Assembly: GCA_035627955.1 (NCBI GenBank)
Contig: DASPKU010000011.1
Location: 62,001 to 126,000, forward strand
Length of the DNA: 64,000 nt
Reading direction: 5' to 3'
Origin: Phycisphaerales bacterium
GTDB lineage: Bacteria > Planctomycetota > Phycisphaerae > Phycisphaerales > UBA1924
Positions 7,139 to 15,046 of the stretch are shown here, in pieces. How positions within the stretch are numbered: the stretch's first letter is position 1; each line of letters opens with the position of its first letter. The position numbers and the translations under genes are program-made. The notes under the pieces are model-generated. The model had not been told where the DNA came from, did no database searches, and saw only the letters and a list, made by a program, of their open reading frames with translations.

Positions 7139-10042
7139 ATGCGTTCTCTCTTCGCTCTGGCCCTGACCCTCGTCGCCCCTGCCGCCCTCGCCGACTTCAA
7201 CTTCGCAACGTTCCCCAACGCCAACGGGCTCTCCCTCGTCGGCGCGGCCTCCATCAACGGCGGCGCCACACTCCGACTTAACGCCGCCGCGGCAAACAGC
7301 GTTGGCGCGGCCTGGCACACCACCCCGCAAGCGGTCGCGGACGGATTCACCACCACTTTCAACTTCCGTATCCACACGCTCGCCGGGGGCGGTGCGGACG
7401 GGTTCGCGTTCGTCATCCAGAACTCCGCCGTTAACGCCGTCGGCCTTGGCGGCTGCCGCATCGGCTACCACGACATGCCCAACAGCGTGGTGGTCGAGTT
7501 CGATACGTTCCAGAGCGGCACGTGCGACGCCGGCACCGTGAACGACCCCAACGGCAACCACGTGAGCATCCACACCCGCGGACAGCAGCCCAACTCCGCC
7601 GAGGAGGCCGCGTCCATCGGCATCAACACCACGCTGGGCAGCCTCTCCAACGGCTCCGTGCAGACGTGCAAGGTCACCTACGTGCCCGGGGTGGGCGGCG
7701 GCAACGGCGTCATGTCCGTTTTCGTCGGCGACATGACCACGCCCAAGATCACGGCCTCCATCAACCTCGCCACGACCCTCGCGCTCAACCAGGGCAGGGC
7801 CTGGGTTGGATTCACCGGCGCCACGGGAGGCTCGACCGAAATCCACGACATCCAGGCGTGGTCCTTCACCGAGGGCGCCCCCGCCCAGCCCAACAACCCG
7901 CGCACGCCGATCATCACCGAGCCCACTTTCGACGGACGCGTGGTCAACCCAGCCGACGTGCACATGGAAACCGACGTCTTCTTCTCCCCCATCGGCGCCA
8001 CCCACCGCTGCACCGACTGGGAGATCTGGACCGTGACCCCCTCGGAGGTCGTCTGGCGGGCCGCGTGCCTGACCGGCGTTGAACGCCTGCACACGCACAT
8101 CGGCGACGGCGTGTTCCTCAACTCCCACGCGGGGCGGGCCGAGTTCCTCCCCAGCACCAACTACACGCTCCGCGTCCGCCACCGTGACGACACCAGCTCC
8201 GCCACCGAGTACAGCGCCTGGGCGCAGCGGCCCTTCTCGACTGGCACGATCACGTCCAACCTGCCGATGTCGATCGAGGACGTCACCCTGCCGCCGCGCT
8301 GGACCATCGCCAGTACCGGGGCTCCGGTGGAACTACCCAACGCGTCTACGCCTCCGCGCCTGCGGCTCGAGTCCGGCCATGGCGACCTGCTCGTCGAGCT
8401 CGCGGCTTCCGCGGGTGGGCACGTGATCACAAACCCGGCCGCCCTCACCGAGCACGTCGAGGTCCGCGCCCACTTCATCGCCGGCTCGTCCCCGCTCTCG
8501 CTCCCCGCCACCAACCTCGCCGTCGTTAACGAGCACTGCACCACCAAGACCATCTACCTGCCTGCGGTCAACCTCGCCGCTAACCAGCACGCGTACTACT
8601 GGGCCTCCGCCGCGGGCAACACCTACACCGGCACCGCCGCCCAGGACCACGCCGACTTCACCACCCTTGCCCGCGGCTCGGAGATGCCCTTCCTCGCCAC
8701 CGAGCACGGCTATGCCGTCGAGAAGTTCGCCACCGGGTTCCAGCTCCCGGTCAACATTGCGTTCGTGCCCAACCCCGGCCCCAACCCCACCGACGTCTTC
8801 TGCTACGTGACCGAGCTCTACGGCACCATCAAGATGGTCACGCGTGACGGCACGCTCAGCGATTACCGCACCGGCCTCATCAACTTCAATCCCACCGGTG
8901 CCTTCCCGGGCAGCGGCGAGCAGGGCCTCGCGGGCATCTGCGTGGACCCGACCAATGGCGACGTCTATGCCACCGTTCTCATGGACGACGGAACCGGCAA
9001 CCACTACCCGCGCGTCATCCGCCTCCAGAGCAACGATGGCGGCCGCACCGCCGCAACTGTCACCACGATTCTCAACATGCCCGCGGACCCGCAGGGCCAG
9101 AGCCACCAGATCTCCAACATCTCCTTCGGCCCCGACGGCATGCTCTACGTCCACAACGGCGACGGCTTCGTGGCGTCCACCGCCCAGGACCTCACCCGCT
9201 TCCGCGGCAAGATCCTCCGCATGACCAAGGCGGGCGCCGCCCCCACCGACAACCCCTTCTACAACGCGACCGACGGTATCTCCGCTCGCGACTACGTCTG
9301 GTCCTACGGCGTGCGCAACCCCTTCGGCGGCGCGTGGCGCCTCGCCGACAACCTGCACGTCATCATCGAGAACGGCCCGACCGTTGACCGCCTTGCGAAG
9401 ATGGTCCGCGGCCGGAACTTCGCGTACACCGGCTCCGACGCCAGCATGGCCAATTTTGCGATCTACAACTGGAACCCCTCCCGCGGCCCCGTGAACGGCG
9501 TCTTCATTCAGAACGAGGTCTTCAACGCCAGCGGCTTCCCCGCCGACAAGCACGGCAAGCTCTTCGTCACCGAGTCCGGCCCCACCTACGCCACCGGGCC
9601 GCAGGTGCTCGGCAAGCGGATCGTCGAGTTCGGCGTGAGCGCGGGCGCCAACGAGACCGACCAGGGCTCCCTCACCTCCGGCCCCGGCACCGTGCTCGAG
9701 TACGCCGGCGCCGGCAAGGGTTCGATCGTGGGCCTCGCCGCGGGCCCCAACGGCCTCTACTTCACCGACCTCTACAAGGACTTGGGGGCCGCGTCACCCA
9801 TCGAGCGCGGGGCGAGCCTCTACCGCCTCTACTACGCGGGCGAGACCGGCGTCTGCTGCTCGTCGGACTTCAACGGCGACGGCGACTACGGCACCGACCA
9901 GGACATCGAGGCGTTCTTCGCCTGCCTCGGCGGCACCTGCTGCGCGACGTGCCAGGGCGCCGACTTCAACCACGACGGCGACATCGGCACCGACCAGGAC
10001 ATCGAGTCGTTCTTCCGCGTGCTCGGCGGCGGCAGCTGCTGA
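7139..10042 (+). CDS. Secreted L-type-lectin / glucose-sorbosone-dehydrogenase-like protein with dockerin-like C-terminus
   Basis: 967 residues. Signal peptide MRSLFALALTLVAPAALA. Residues about 20-240 look like a legume (L-type) lectin beta-sandwich (DGFAFVIQNS, VVVEFDTFQSG, NHVSIHTRG, AWVGFTGATGG). The middle about 250-510 is a beta-rich, fibronectin-like region. Residues about 525-880 resemble a six-bladed sugar dehydrogenase of the glucose/sorbosone type (PVNIAFVPNPG, GEQGLAGICVDPTNGDVYAT, SHQISNISFGPDGMLYVHNG, YVWSYGVRNPFGGAW). The C-terminus (bases 9857-10039) carries two calcium-loop-like repeats, DFNGDGDYGTDQDIEAFF and DFNHDGDIGTDQDIESFF, with Cys pairs. An extracellular carbohydrate-binding oxidoreductase is likely; cofactor and substrate unknown. 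Confidence 0.85.
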   Translation: MRSLFALALTLVAPAALADFNFATFPNANGLSLVGAASINGGATLRLNAAAANSVGAAWHTTPQAVADGFTTTFNFRIHTLAGGGADGFAFVIQNSAVNAVGLGGCRIGYHDMPNSVVVEFDTFQSGTCDAGTVNDPNGNHVSIHTRGQQPNSAEEAASIGINTTLGSLSNGSVQTCKVTYVPGVGGGNGVMSVFVGDMTTPKITASINLATTLALNQGRAWVGFTGATGGSTEIHDIQAWSFTEGAPAQPNNPRTPIITEPTFDGRVVNPADVHMETDVFFSPIGATHRCTDWEIWTVTPSEVVWRAACLTGVERLHTHIGDGVFLNSHAGRAEFLPSTNYTLRVRHRDDTSSATEYSAWAQRPFSTGTITSNLPMSIEDVTLPPRWTIASTGAPVELPNASTPPRLRLESGHGDLLVELAASAGGHVITNPAALTEHVEVRAHFIAGSSPLSLPATNLAVVNEHCTTKTIYLPAVNLAANQHAYYWASAAGNTYTGTAAQDHADFTTLARGSEMPFLATEHGYAVEKFATGFQLPVNIAFVPNPGPNPTDVFCYVTELYGTIKMVTRDGTLSDYRTGLINFNPTGAFPGSGEQGLAGICVDPTNGDVYATVLMDDGTGNHYPRVIRLQSNDGGRTAATVTTILNMPADPQGQSHQISNISFGPDGMLYVHNGDGFVASTAQDLTRFRGKILRMTKAGAAPTDNPFYNATDGISARDYVWSYGVRNPFGGAWRLADNLHVIIENGPTVDRLAKMVRGRNFAYTGSDASMANFAIYNWNPSRGPVNGVFIQNEVFNASGFPADKHGKLFVTESGPTYATGPQVLGKRIVEFGVSAGANETDQGSLTSGPGTVLEYAGAGKGSIVGLAAGPNGLYFTDLYKDLGAASPIERGASLYRLYYAGETGVCCSSDFNGDGDYGTDQDIEAFFACLGGTCCATCQGADFNHDGDIGTDQDIESFFRVLGGGSC

Positions 10043-10051
10043 GGCTCCCGT

Positions 10052-10591
10052 TTATTCGCGAGCCAGCAGCACCACCGCGTGCACCTCGATCGCGCGCCCC
10101 TCCCCCACCGCATCGACCTTCTCGTGCGTCTTGCCCTTGATGTTCACCCGCTCCACCCCCACCGCCAGCGCGGCAGCCACATTCCCCCGCACCCGCTCCT
10201 TCACCGGGCTCAGCTTCGGCCGCTCCAGGATCACCGTCACGTCCAGGTTCGACACGACGTACCCGCGCTCGCGCGCCAGCCGCGCGGCCTCCTCGATGAA
10301 CACCCGGGAGTCCTGCGACTCGTGCCGCGGGTCGGTATCGGGGAACAGCTGGCCGATGTCCGGCAGCCCCAGCGCCCCCAGCACCGCGTCCGTCACCGCG
10401 TGGTAGAGCGCATCGCCGTCCGAGTGCGCCACCGGCCCGTGCGTGTGCTCCAGCCGCACCCCCCCGAGGATGAACGGTCGCCCAGCCCCTTGCGGTGCAA
10501 GCACTTCCAGACGGTGCAGGTCATACCCGTGCCCAATGCGGCACGCGGGCTGAACGTTCACCTGGTCTGTCGTCGTACGGGAGGGTGTCAC
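10052..10591 (-). CDS. ispF: 2-C-methyl-D-erythritol 2,4-cyclodiphosphate synthase
   Basis: 179 residues with the GTG start at 10591; GGGAGG is upstream, although spaced 12 nt. The IspF signature RIGHGYDLHRL supplies the Asp and His metal ligands. Also seen: HSDGDALYHAVTDAVLGALG, LFPDTDP and the C-terminal IKGKTHEKVDAVGEGRAIEV. It converts CDP-ME 2-phosphate to MEcPP in the MEP isoprenoid pathway, as a cytoplasmic trimer. Convergent with the secreted protein gene, only 9 bp from its stop. No ispD neighbour is present. Confidence 0.95.
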   Translation of the reverse strand: MTPSRTTTDQVNVQPACRIGHGYDLHRLEVLAPQGAGRPFILGGVRLEHTHGPVAHSDGDALYHAVTDAVLGALGLPDIGQLFPDTDPRHESQDSRVFIEEAARLARERGYVVSNLDVTVILERPKLSPVKERVRGNVAAALAVGVERVNIKGKTHEKVDAVGEGRAIEVHAVVLLARE

Positions 10592-10716
10592 CGGCTCAGT
10601 GTACCTCCCGGCAGGACCAGCAACCGTGGTGTACGTTGGTGCTGGACCGGCTGAATAGGCGATACAGTGGGCCCCGGGACTCACACCGGCCCCACTGACC
10701 TTTGGAGACCTTGGGA

Positions 10717-11115
10717 ATGAACAAGCTCGGCGTCCTCGCGGCACTCACCCTCGCACCCGCCCTCCTGGTCGGCTGTGATGTCTACGAGAAGCAGACGTAC
10801 ACCAGCACCGCCGCCGTGCCGCAGACGGTCAGCCTCCGCGACGTCGGCACCAACGAGCAGCTCTGGAGCTACGACATTCCCCCGGGCCAGCAGCTCAAGC
10901 TCTGGTTCAGCAACTCCAAGTCCCGCGCCAACGACCTGGGCTACGACGAGATGGTGTGGACGGTCGGCCCCATCGGCCAGTCCTCCGGCCCGCAGAACAA
11001 CCGCATGCGCGTCCCCCCACCGATGTCCCGCCGCCTCGAGGGCTCCGTCCGCCCCGCCGAGCTTGGCACCAAGGCCGCCCCGGCCCCGGAGCTCACGTCG
11101 CCTGCGATGAAGTAA
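10717..11115 (+). CDS. Small lipoprotein, hypothetical
   Basis: 132 residues from the ATG at 10717, with GGAG about 9 nt upstream. The signal sequence MNKLGVLAALTLAPALLVGC ends in a lipobox (LLVGC) with lipidated Cys20. The mature part is about 110 residues, beta-rich (QTVSLRDVGTNEQLWSYDIP, GQQLKLWFSN), with a Pro/Arg-rich tail. No known family was recognised. It is probably attached to a membrane in the periplasmic space. Confidence 0.8.
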   Translation: MNKLGVLAALTLAPALLVGCDVYEKQTYTSTAAVPQTVSLRDVGTNEQLWSYDIPPGQQLKLWFSNSKSRANDLGYDEMVWTVGPIGQSSGPQNNRMRVPPPMSRRLEGSVRPAELGTKAAPAPELTSPAMK

Positions 11116-11125
11116 GCCCGCCTTG

Positions 11126-11162
11126 AAAGCCCCTCCCAGAGGGAGGGGTTCGGGTGGGTTCG
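11126..11162. repeat. Dispersed hairpin repeat AAAGCCCCTCCCAGAGG... copy 1
   Basis: AAAGCCCCTCCCAGAGGGAG then GGGTTCGGGTGGGTTCG. The CCCCTCCC/GGGAGGGG arms (11130-11148) form a hairpin with a 3-nt loop. A nearly identical copy lies inside a gene at 15892-15928, and a diverged one at 16664-16699. Confidence 0.75.
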
Positions 11163-11226
11163 TTCAGCACAGAGTCAACGAGTTTCAGTGGGATCAACTC
11201 CCGCCGGGTTGACTCCGCAAACACGT

Positions 11227-11270
11227 CCCTCTCCGCGCAACTCCGCCCTCTCCGCGTCCTCCGCGGTAGG
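11227..11270. repeat. CTCCGCG-type dispersed repeat, copy 1
   Basis: Alternating CTCCGCGxAACTCCGCC / CTCCGCGTCCTCCGCGGTAG. The same theme recurs at 41163-41207 and 44808-44850, and in the opposite orientation at 58913-59145 and 59660-59745. No reading frame is conserved across copies. Confidence 0.65.
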
Positions 11271-11277
11271 CCTCTCC

Positions 11278-12417
11278 TTAGTGCGCCGACTGGCTGCACG
11301 TGTAGGACACGTCGCGCGCCTTGAGCTCCCGCAGCAGGTCCTCCACCAGCCCCGGCACGCCCGCGATCATCTCCGGCGCCAGCACGCCCTTCTCGCCGAC
11401 CCGCCCTGAAAGCAGCATCCGCGCCACGATTGTGCACGGGAACGCCGTCGTCCGCGCCATGCTCGTCGCCTGAGAAGCCTTGTCGTAGAAGTCCAGCAGG
11501 TCGTACGTCACCCGCGCCGGCTTCCCGCCCCGCTCGCCCGACGCAGTCACCCGCATCACCGTCAGATCCTCCTCGCCCGGCCCGTACGTCCACTTGGGGA
11601 ACAGCAGCGCACTCGTCACATCCAGCGGCCGCACGCTCACGCCCTTCACTTTCACCGGCTCCTTGCTGAACAGCCCCGTCTCCCGCATCACCCGCATCAG
11701 CTCGATGTGCCCGGGGTAGCGCAGCGTCTTCTCCTTCATGAACGGCACCTTCAGCGACGTCGTGAGGCTCCGCAGCCCGTCGGTGTTGAACGCCTCCAGC
11801 GTCCCCACCCCCGCGAAGTCCATCAGCTCCGGCTCGCTCAGGGCCTCCCGCGTCACCACCCGCCCGTGCTCCACCAGCCGCGCCGGGCGCGTGTACTCCT
11901 CGATCACGTCCGCGGGCGCGAACGCCGCCTTGTACTCGTACGGCCACCTCCGCTCCCGCGGCAGCCCGCCCACGTAGATCTCAATCTCCTCGCACCGGTC
12001 TAGCTGCGCCGCCCCGTACGCCGAGAGGATGTGGCTCATCCCGGGCGCCACGCCGCAATCGACCACCGCCGTCACACCCTTCGCCCTGGCCTTCGCCGAC
12101 AGCTCCCCAAAGTCCTCCGCCATGAACGAGATGTCGCAGTAGGGCCGCCCCGCGTCGATCACCGCCCCCAGCGCGCCGTACCCAAGGTGGCTCGCCAGGG
12201 CCCCGCACACCAGGTCGTGCTGCGAAGCCAGTCGCGTGATGGCCGCGGCACTGGACAGGTCCTCGCGCACCGTCTTCAGCCGCGCCCCGCACCGCGCCCT
12301 GGCGGCTTCCAGGTTCCGCTCGCTTACATCCGCGACCGTCACCTCAAAGTCACGGCACAAGTCCGCGGCCATGACCGACCCCACCATCCCCGCACCGAGC
12401 ACAAGCACTTTTTCCAT
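11278..12417 (-). CDS. Saccharopine dehydrogenase-family NAD(P)-dependent enzyme
   Basis: 379 residues; GGGGGGAA lies about 5 nt before the ATG at 12417. An N-terminal Rossmann fold with GAGMVGSVMAADL (residues 8-20) and an acidic end of strand 2 (VTVADVSE) binds NAD(P). CDISFMAED and DCGVAPGMSHILSAYGA match the saccharopine dehydrogenase / LYS9 family. The substrate-binding domain spans about 130-350. This family works in lysine (alpha-aminoadipate) catabolism or in carboxynorspermidine/homospermidine synthesis. No partner gene here distinguishes these, so the substrate is left open. Confidence 0.85.
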   Translation of the reverse strand: MEKVLVLGAGMVGSVMAADLCRDFEVTVADVSERNLEAARARCGARLKTVREDLSSAAAITRLASQHDLVCGALASHLGYGALGAVIDAGRPYCDISFMAEDFGELSAKARAKGVTAVVDCGVAPGMSHILSAYGAAQLDRCEEIEIYVGGLPRERRWPYEYKAAFAPADVIEEYTRPARLVEHGRVVTREALSEPELMDFAGVGTLEAFNTDGLRSLTTSLKVPFMKEKTLRYPGHIELMRVMRETGLFSKEPVKVKGVSVRPLDVTSALLFPKWTYGPGEEDLTVMRVTASGERGGKPARVTYDLLDFYDKASQATSMARTTAFPCTIVARMLLSGRVGEKGVLAPEMIAGVPGLVEDLLRELKARDVSYTCSQSAH

Positions 12418-12488
12418 TCAAGTTCCCCCCGGTGGCACGACCCGCCTAGGGGTCCTGCTTGGCCAGCCACTCACCTTCCGCAAGTCGA

Positions 12489-13370
12489 TCACCCCGGCCT
12501 CACCGCCAAGACCGAGCACGGCGCCGTTCGCAGCAGCCGCTCGGCGGTGCTCCCCAGCAGCAGGTCACGCAGGTTGGTCTGCCCGCGCTTACCCATGATC
12601 ACCAGGTCCGCCCCCACCTGCCTGGCATACGCCGAGATCCCGTGCGCGGCCGTGTCGTGCTGCACCAGGGTGTACACGGGCTTGAGGTACTGCATCTCGT
12701 GCGACAGCGGAGCCGCGAACTCCCGCAGCTTCTGCTCCATCCCCGCTCGCAGCGCCTTCTCGAGTTCCGGCACCTCGCCCGGCTTGTTCAGCTTGTGCCC
12801 CCACGGGCTCGCGTACGCGTGCACGATGTGCAGCCCCGCCCCGTCCTGCGTGGCGAACCGCACCGCCTGCTCCAGCGCCCGCTTCGAGGTCGGCGAGAAG
12901 TCCACGGCCACCACCACCGTCGTGAACGGCCCGCTGTGCCCCTGCTGCACCAGCAGCACGTCCGTCCCCGCCCGCTGCACCGCCCCGCTCGCGACCGGCC
13001 CCGCCCCCTTTGACTTGGTAACCCCTTCCACGCCCATCACCAGCAGCCCCGCATGGGCGTCACCCACCCGGCGCGAGATCGCCGCCACGCTGGAGTTGAC
13101 CTCCACCTCCAGCTTCAGCTTCTCGGCCCCCGGCACCCTGGCCGCGAACTCCGCCCACCGCTGCTGCGACGAGTTGATCAGCTCCTGCGTGGCATCCGCC
13201 ACCATGGGCACCAGCGGCGCGTTCACGTCGATGACCACCAGGGTTTCGATAACGTGCACCGGCCGCACGCTCGCCTGCCCGAACGCCGCGATCCGGATCG
13301 CCTGGGTCAGCGCCGCCGCGCTCGCGGGAGAGAAGTCAATACCCACAACGATGGTTCCAAGGCCGTGCAT
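12489..13370 (-). CDS. Tandem universal stress protein (two Usp domains)
   Basis: 293 residues from the ATG at 13370, preceded by GGAGGT with 4-nt spacing. Domain 1 (about 1-145) starts LGTIVVGIDFSPASAAAL. Domain 2 (about 147-293) starts FTTVVVAVDFSPTSKRAL and ends with GKRGQTNLRDLLLGSTAERL, containing the G-x2-G-x9-GS nucleotide-binding pattern. In domain 1 the equivalent site is weaker (MGVEGVTKSKGAGPVASGAV). UspA-type proteins bind ATP or other ligands and respond to stress. Divergent from the ParA fusion gene (120 bp gap). Confidence 0.92.
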   Translation of the reverse strand: MHGLGTIVVGIDFSPASAAALTQAIRIAAFGQASVRPVHVIETLVVIDVNAPLVPMVADATQELINSSQQRWAEFAARVPGAEKLKLEVEVNSSVAAISRRVGDAHAGLLVMGVEGVTKSKGAGPVASGAVQRAGTDVLLVQQGHSGPFTTVVVAVDFSPTSKRALEQAVRFATQDGAGLHIVHAYASPWGHKLNKPGEVPELEKALRAGMEQKLREFAAPLSHEMQYLKPVYTLVQHDTAAHGISAYARQVGADLVIMGKRGQTNLRDLLLGSTAERLLRTAPCSVLAVRPG

Positions 13371-13493
13371 GAGGACCTCCGTGCCGGATCGTAGAGCCTT
13401 GCCCCGGGCTTGCACGAGCGTTTCAAGCGGCAACTGCTGCGCGGTCGATAAGCGTGCCTGATTCCACTCTCCAGACACGAGGTCAGGCACCCC

Positions 13494-14999
13494 ATGCGCA
13501 CCATCGCGATCATCAACCAGAAGGGCGGCTGCGGGAAGACCACCACGGCCATCAACCTCGCCGCCGGTCTCGCCCGCCAGGGCCGCCGCACCCTCCTCAT
13601 CGACATGGACCCCCAGTCCCACTGCGCCGCCGGCCTCGGCATCCCCGAGCAGCGCATCGAGATGGACATCGGCGACGCCATGCTCGCCGTCGGCCAGCGC
13701 CCCATCGACCCCACCAAGCTCCTCTGGAGGGCCGGCCGCAACCTTGACCTCGCCCCCTCTCGCATGCGCCTGGCCGGCCTCGAGGCGCCCCGGGGCGGCC
13801 TCGCTGACCTTGTGGACAAGGACAAGCGCCTCGCCAACGTGCTCACGCACCTCAAGGGCGACTACGACGTCTGCTGCATCGACTGCCCGCCCTCGATCGG
13901 TCTGCTCACGTACAACGCCCTCGCCGCGGCCGACACCGTCCTCATCCCCGTTGAAACCTCCTTCTTCTCACTCCAGGGCGCCAACCGCCAGCTCCAGACC
14001 GTCAAGACCATCGCCCGCCGCCTGGGTGTCTCGCTCCCAGTGTGGGTGCTGCCGACGATCCACGACAATTCCAACGCCGTCGCCATCGACCTCCTCGAGG
14101 AGCTCTACAAGCGCTTCAAGGAGAAGAGCTTGCCGCTGGTGATCCGGCGCGACGCCAAGCTCCGCGAAGCCGCGAGCTTTGGCCAGTCCATCCTCGACTA
14201 CTCCCCCGAGTCCGCCGGCGCCGAGGACTACCTCAAGCTCGCTCAGTGGGTCGCCGAGAACCTCAAGCCCCGCGGCAGCACGGTTGTCGACCTTGACGAT
14301 GACATCACCGCCGACGAGACACCCGCGCCCGCACCGGTCGCCGCGGCCCCGACTATTCCAAGCGTTCCCACCTCCCCCGAGGTCAAGCCGATCTCCCGCG
14401 CCGAAGATGTCGCTCGGCGCGCGCAAGAGTTCCTCCGGCGCGTCGCCCTGGGCAAGAACCCCGGCACACCCGCACCCGAGACCACCCCCACCAGCTTCGC
14501 CCCCGTGACCCCCGCCCCCACCCTGCCGACCCCCACAGTCCCCTCCGGCCCGACGGTCGACAACGCGAGCGGCGGCGTGGCCACGCTGATCCAGCCGCCG
14601 GCCACCACGGTTCAAGCCACCCCCCAGCCCCGCTCCACCGTCCTCAAGCTGATCGAGACCCCCGCGACCAAGCCCGCCCCCGTCTCCCCCAGCACCCACC
14701 GCCTCCTCGGCGTGCGCGAGACCAACCAGGGCGTGCTCTTCGTCCAGCCCCTCACGCTGGGCGACAGCGTCTCCATCGCCGCCAGCTTCAACAACTGGAA
14801 CCCCACCAGCCACGTGCTGAAGGCCAATCCTGAGCTGGGCGTGTGGGAGCTCTGCGTCAAGCTGCCCCCCGGCAAACACACCTACCGCCTCGTCATCGAT
14901 GGCCAGTGGTGCACCGACCCCTACAACGACACCTGCGAGCCCAACCCCTTCGGCGAGACCAACTCGGCCTTCACCGTCGGCGCCCCGGCCCACATCTGA
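13494..14999 (+). CDS. ParA/MinD-type ATPase fused to a C-terminal CBM48/AMPK glycogen-binding-like domain
   Basis: 501 residues. The N-terminal ParA domain (1-265) has a deviant Walker A IINQKGGCGKTTTAINLA (KGGCGKT), Walker A' LLIDMDPQSH and Walker B YDVCCIDCPPS. A long Pro/Thr/Ala linker follows (about 270-405). The last about 88 residues (GDSVSIAASFNNWNP, LGVWELCVKLPPGKHTYRLV, IDGQWCTDP) match the AMPK-beta/CBM48 early-set fold that binds glycogen or starch-type glucans. ParA proteins position cargo by dimerising on ATP. The fusion suggests that glycogen or another glucan, or a glycogen enzyme, is the cargo (inference). No ParB is adjacent. The next gene begins 47 nt downstream and looks like a degenerate relative. 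Confidence 0.88.
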   Translation: MRTIAIINQKGGCGKTTTAINLAAGLARQGRRTLLIDMDPQSHCAAGLGIPEQRIEMDIGDAMLAVGQRPIDPTKLLWRAGRNLDLAPSRMRLAGLEAPRGGLADLVDKDKRLANVLTHLKGDYDVCCIDCPPSIGLLTYNALAAADTVLIPVETSFFSLQGANRQLQTVKTIARRLGVSLPVWVLPTIHDNSNAVAIDLLEELYKRFKEKSLPLVIRRDAKLREAASFGQSILDYSPESAGAEDYLKLAQWVAENLKPRGSTVVDLDDDITADETPAPAPVAAAPTIPSVPTSPEVKPISRAEDVARRAQEFLRRVALGKNPGTPAPETTPTSFAPVTPAPTLPTPTVPSGPTVDNASGGVATLIQPPATTVQATPQPRSTVLKLIETPATKPAPVSPSTHRLLGVRETNQGVLFVQPLTLGDSVSIAASFNNWNPTSHVLKANPELGVWELCVKLPPGKHTYRLVIDGQWCTDPYNDTCEPNPFGETNSAFTVGAPAHI

Positions 15000-15046
15000 C
15001 CGCTCGTCGTGCCATCGCCGCTCCAAGCTGCGTTTCGGAGAAACCA

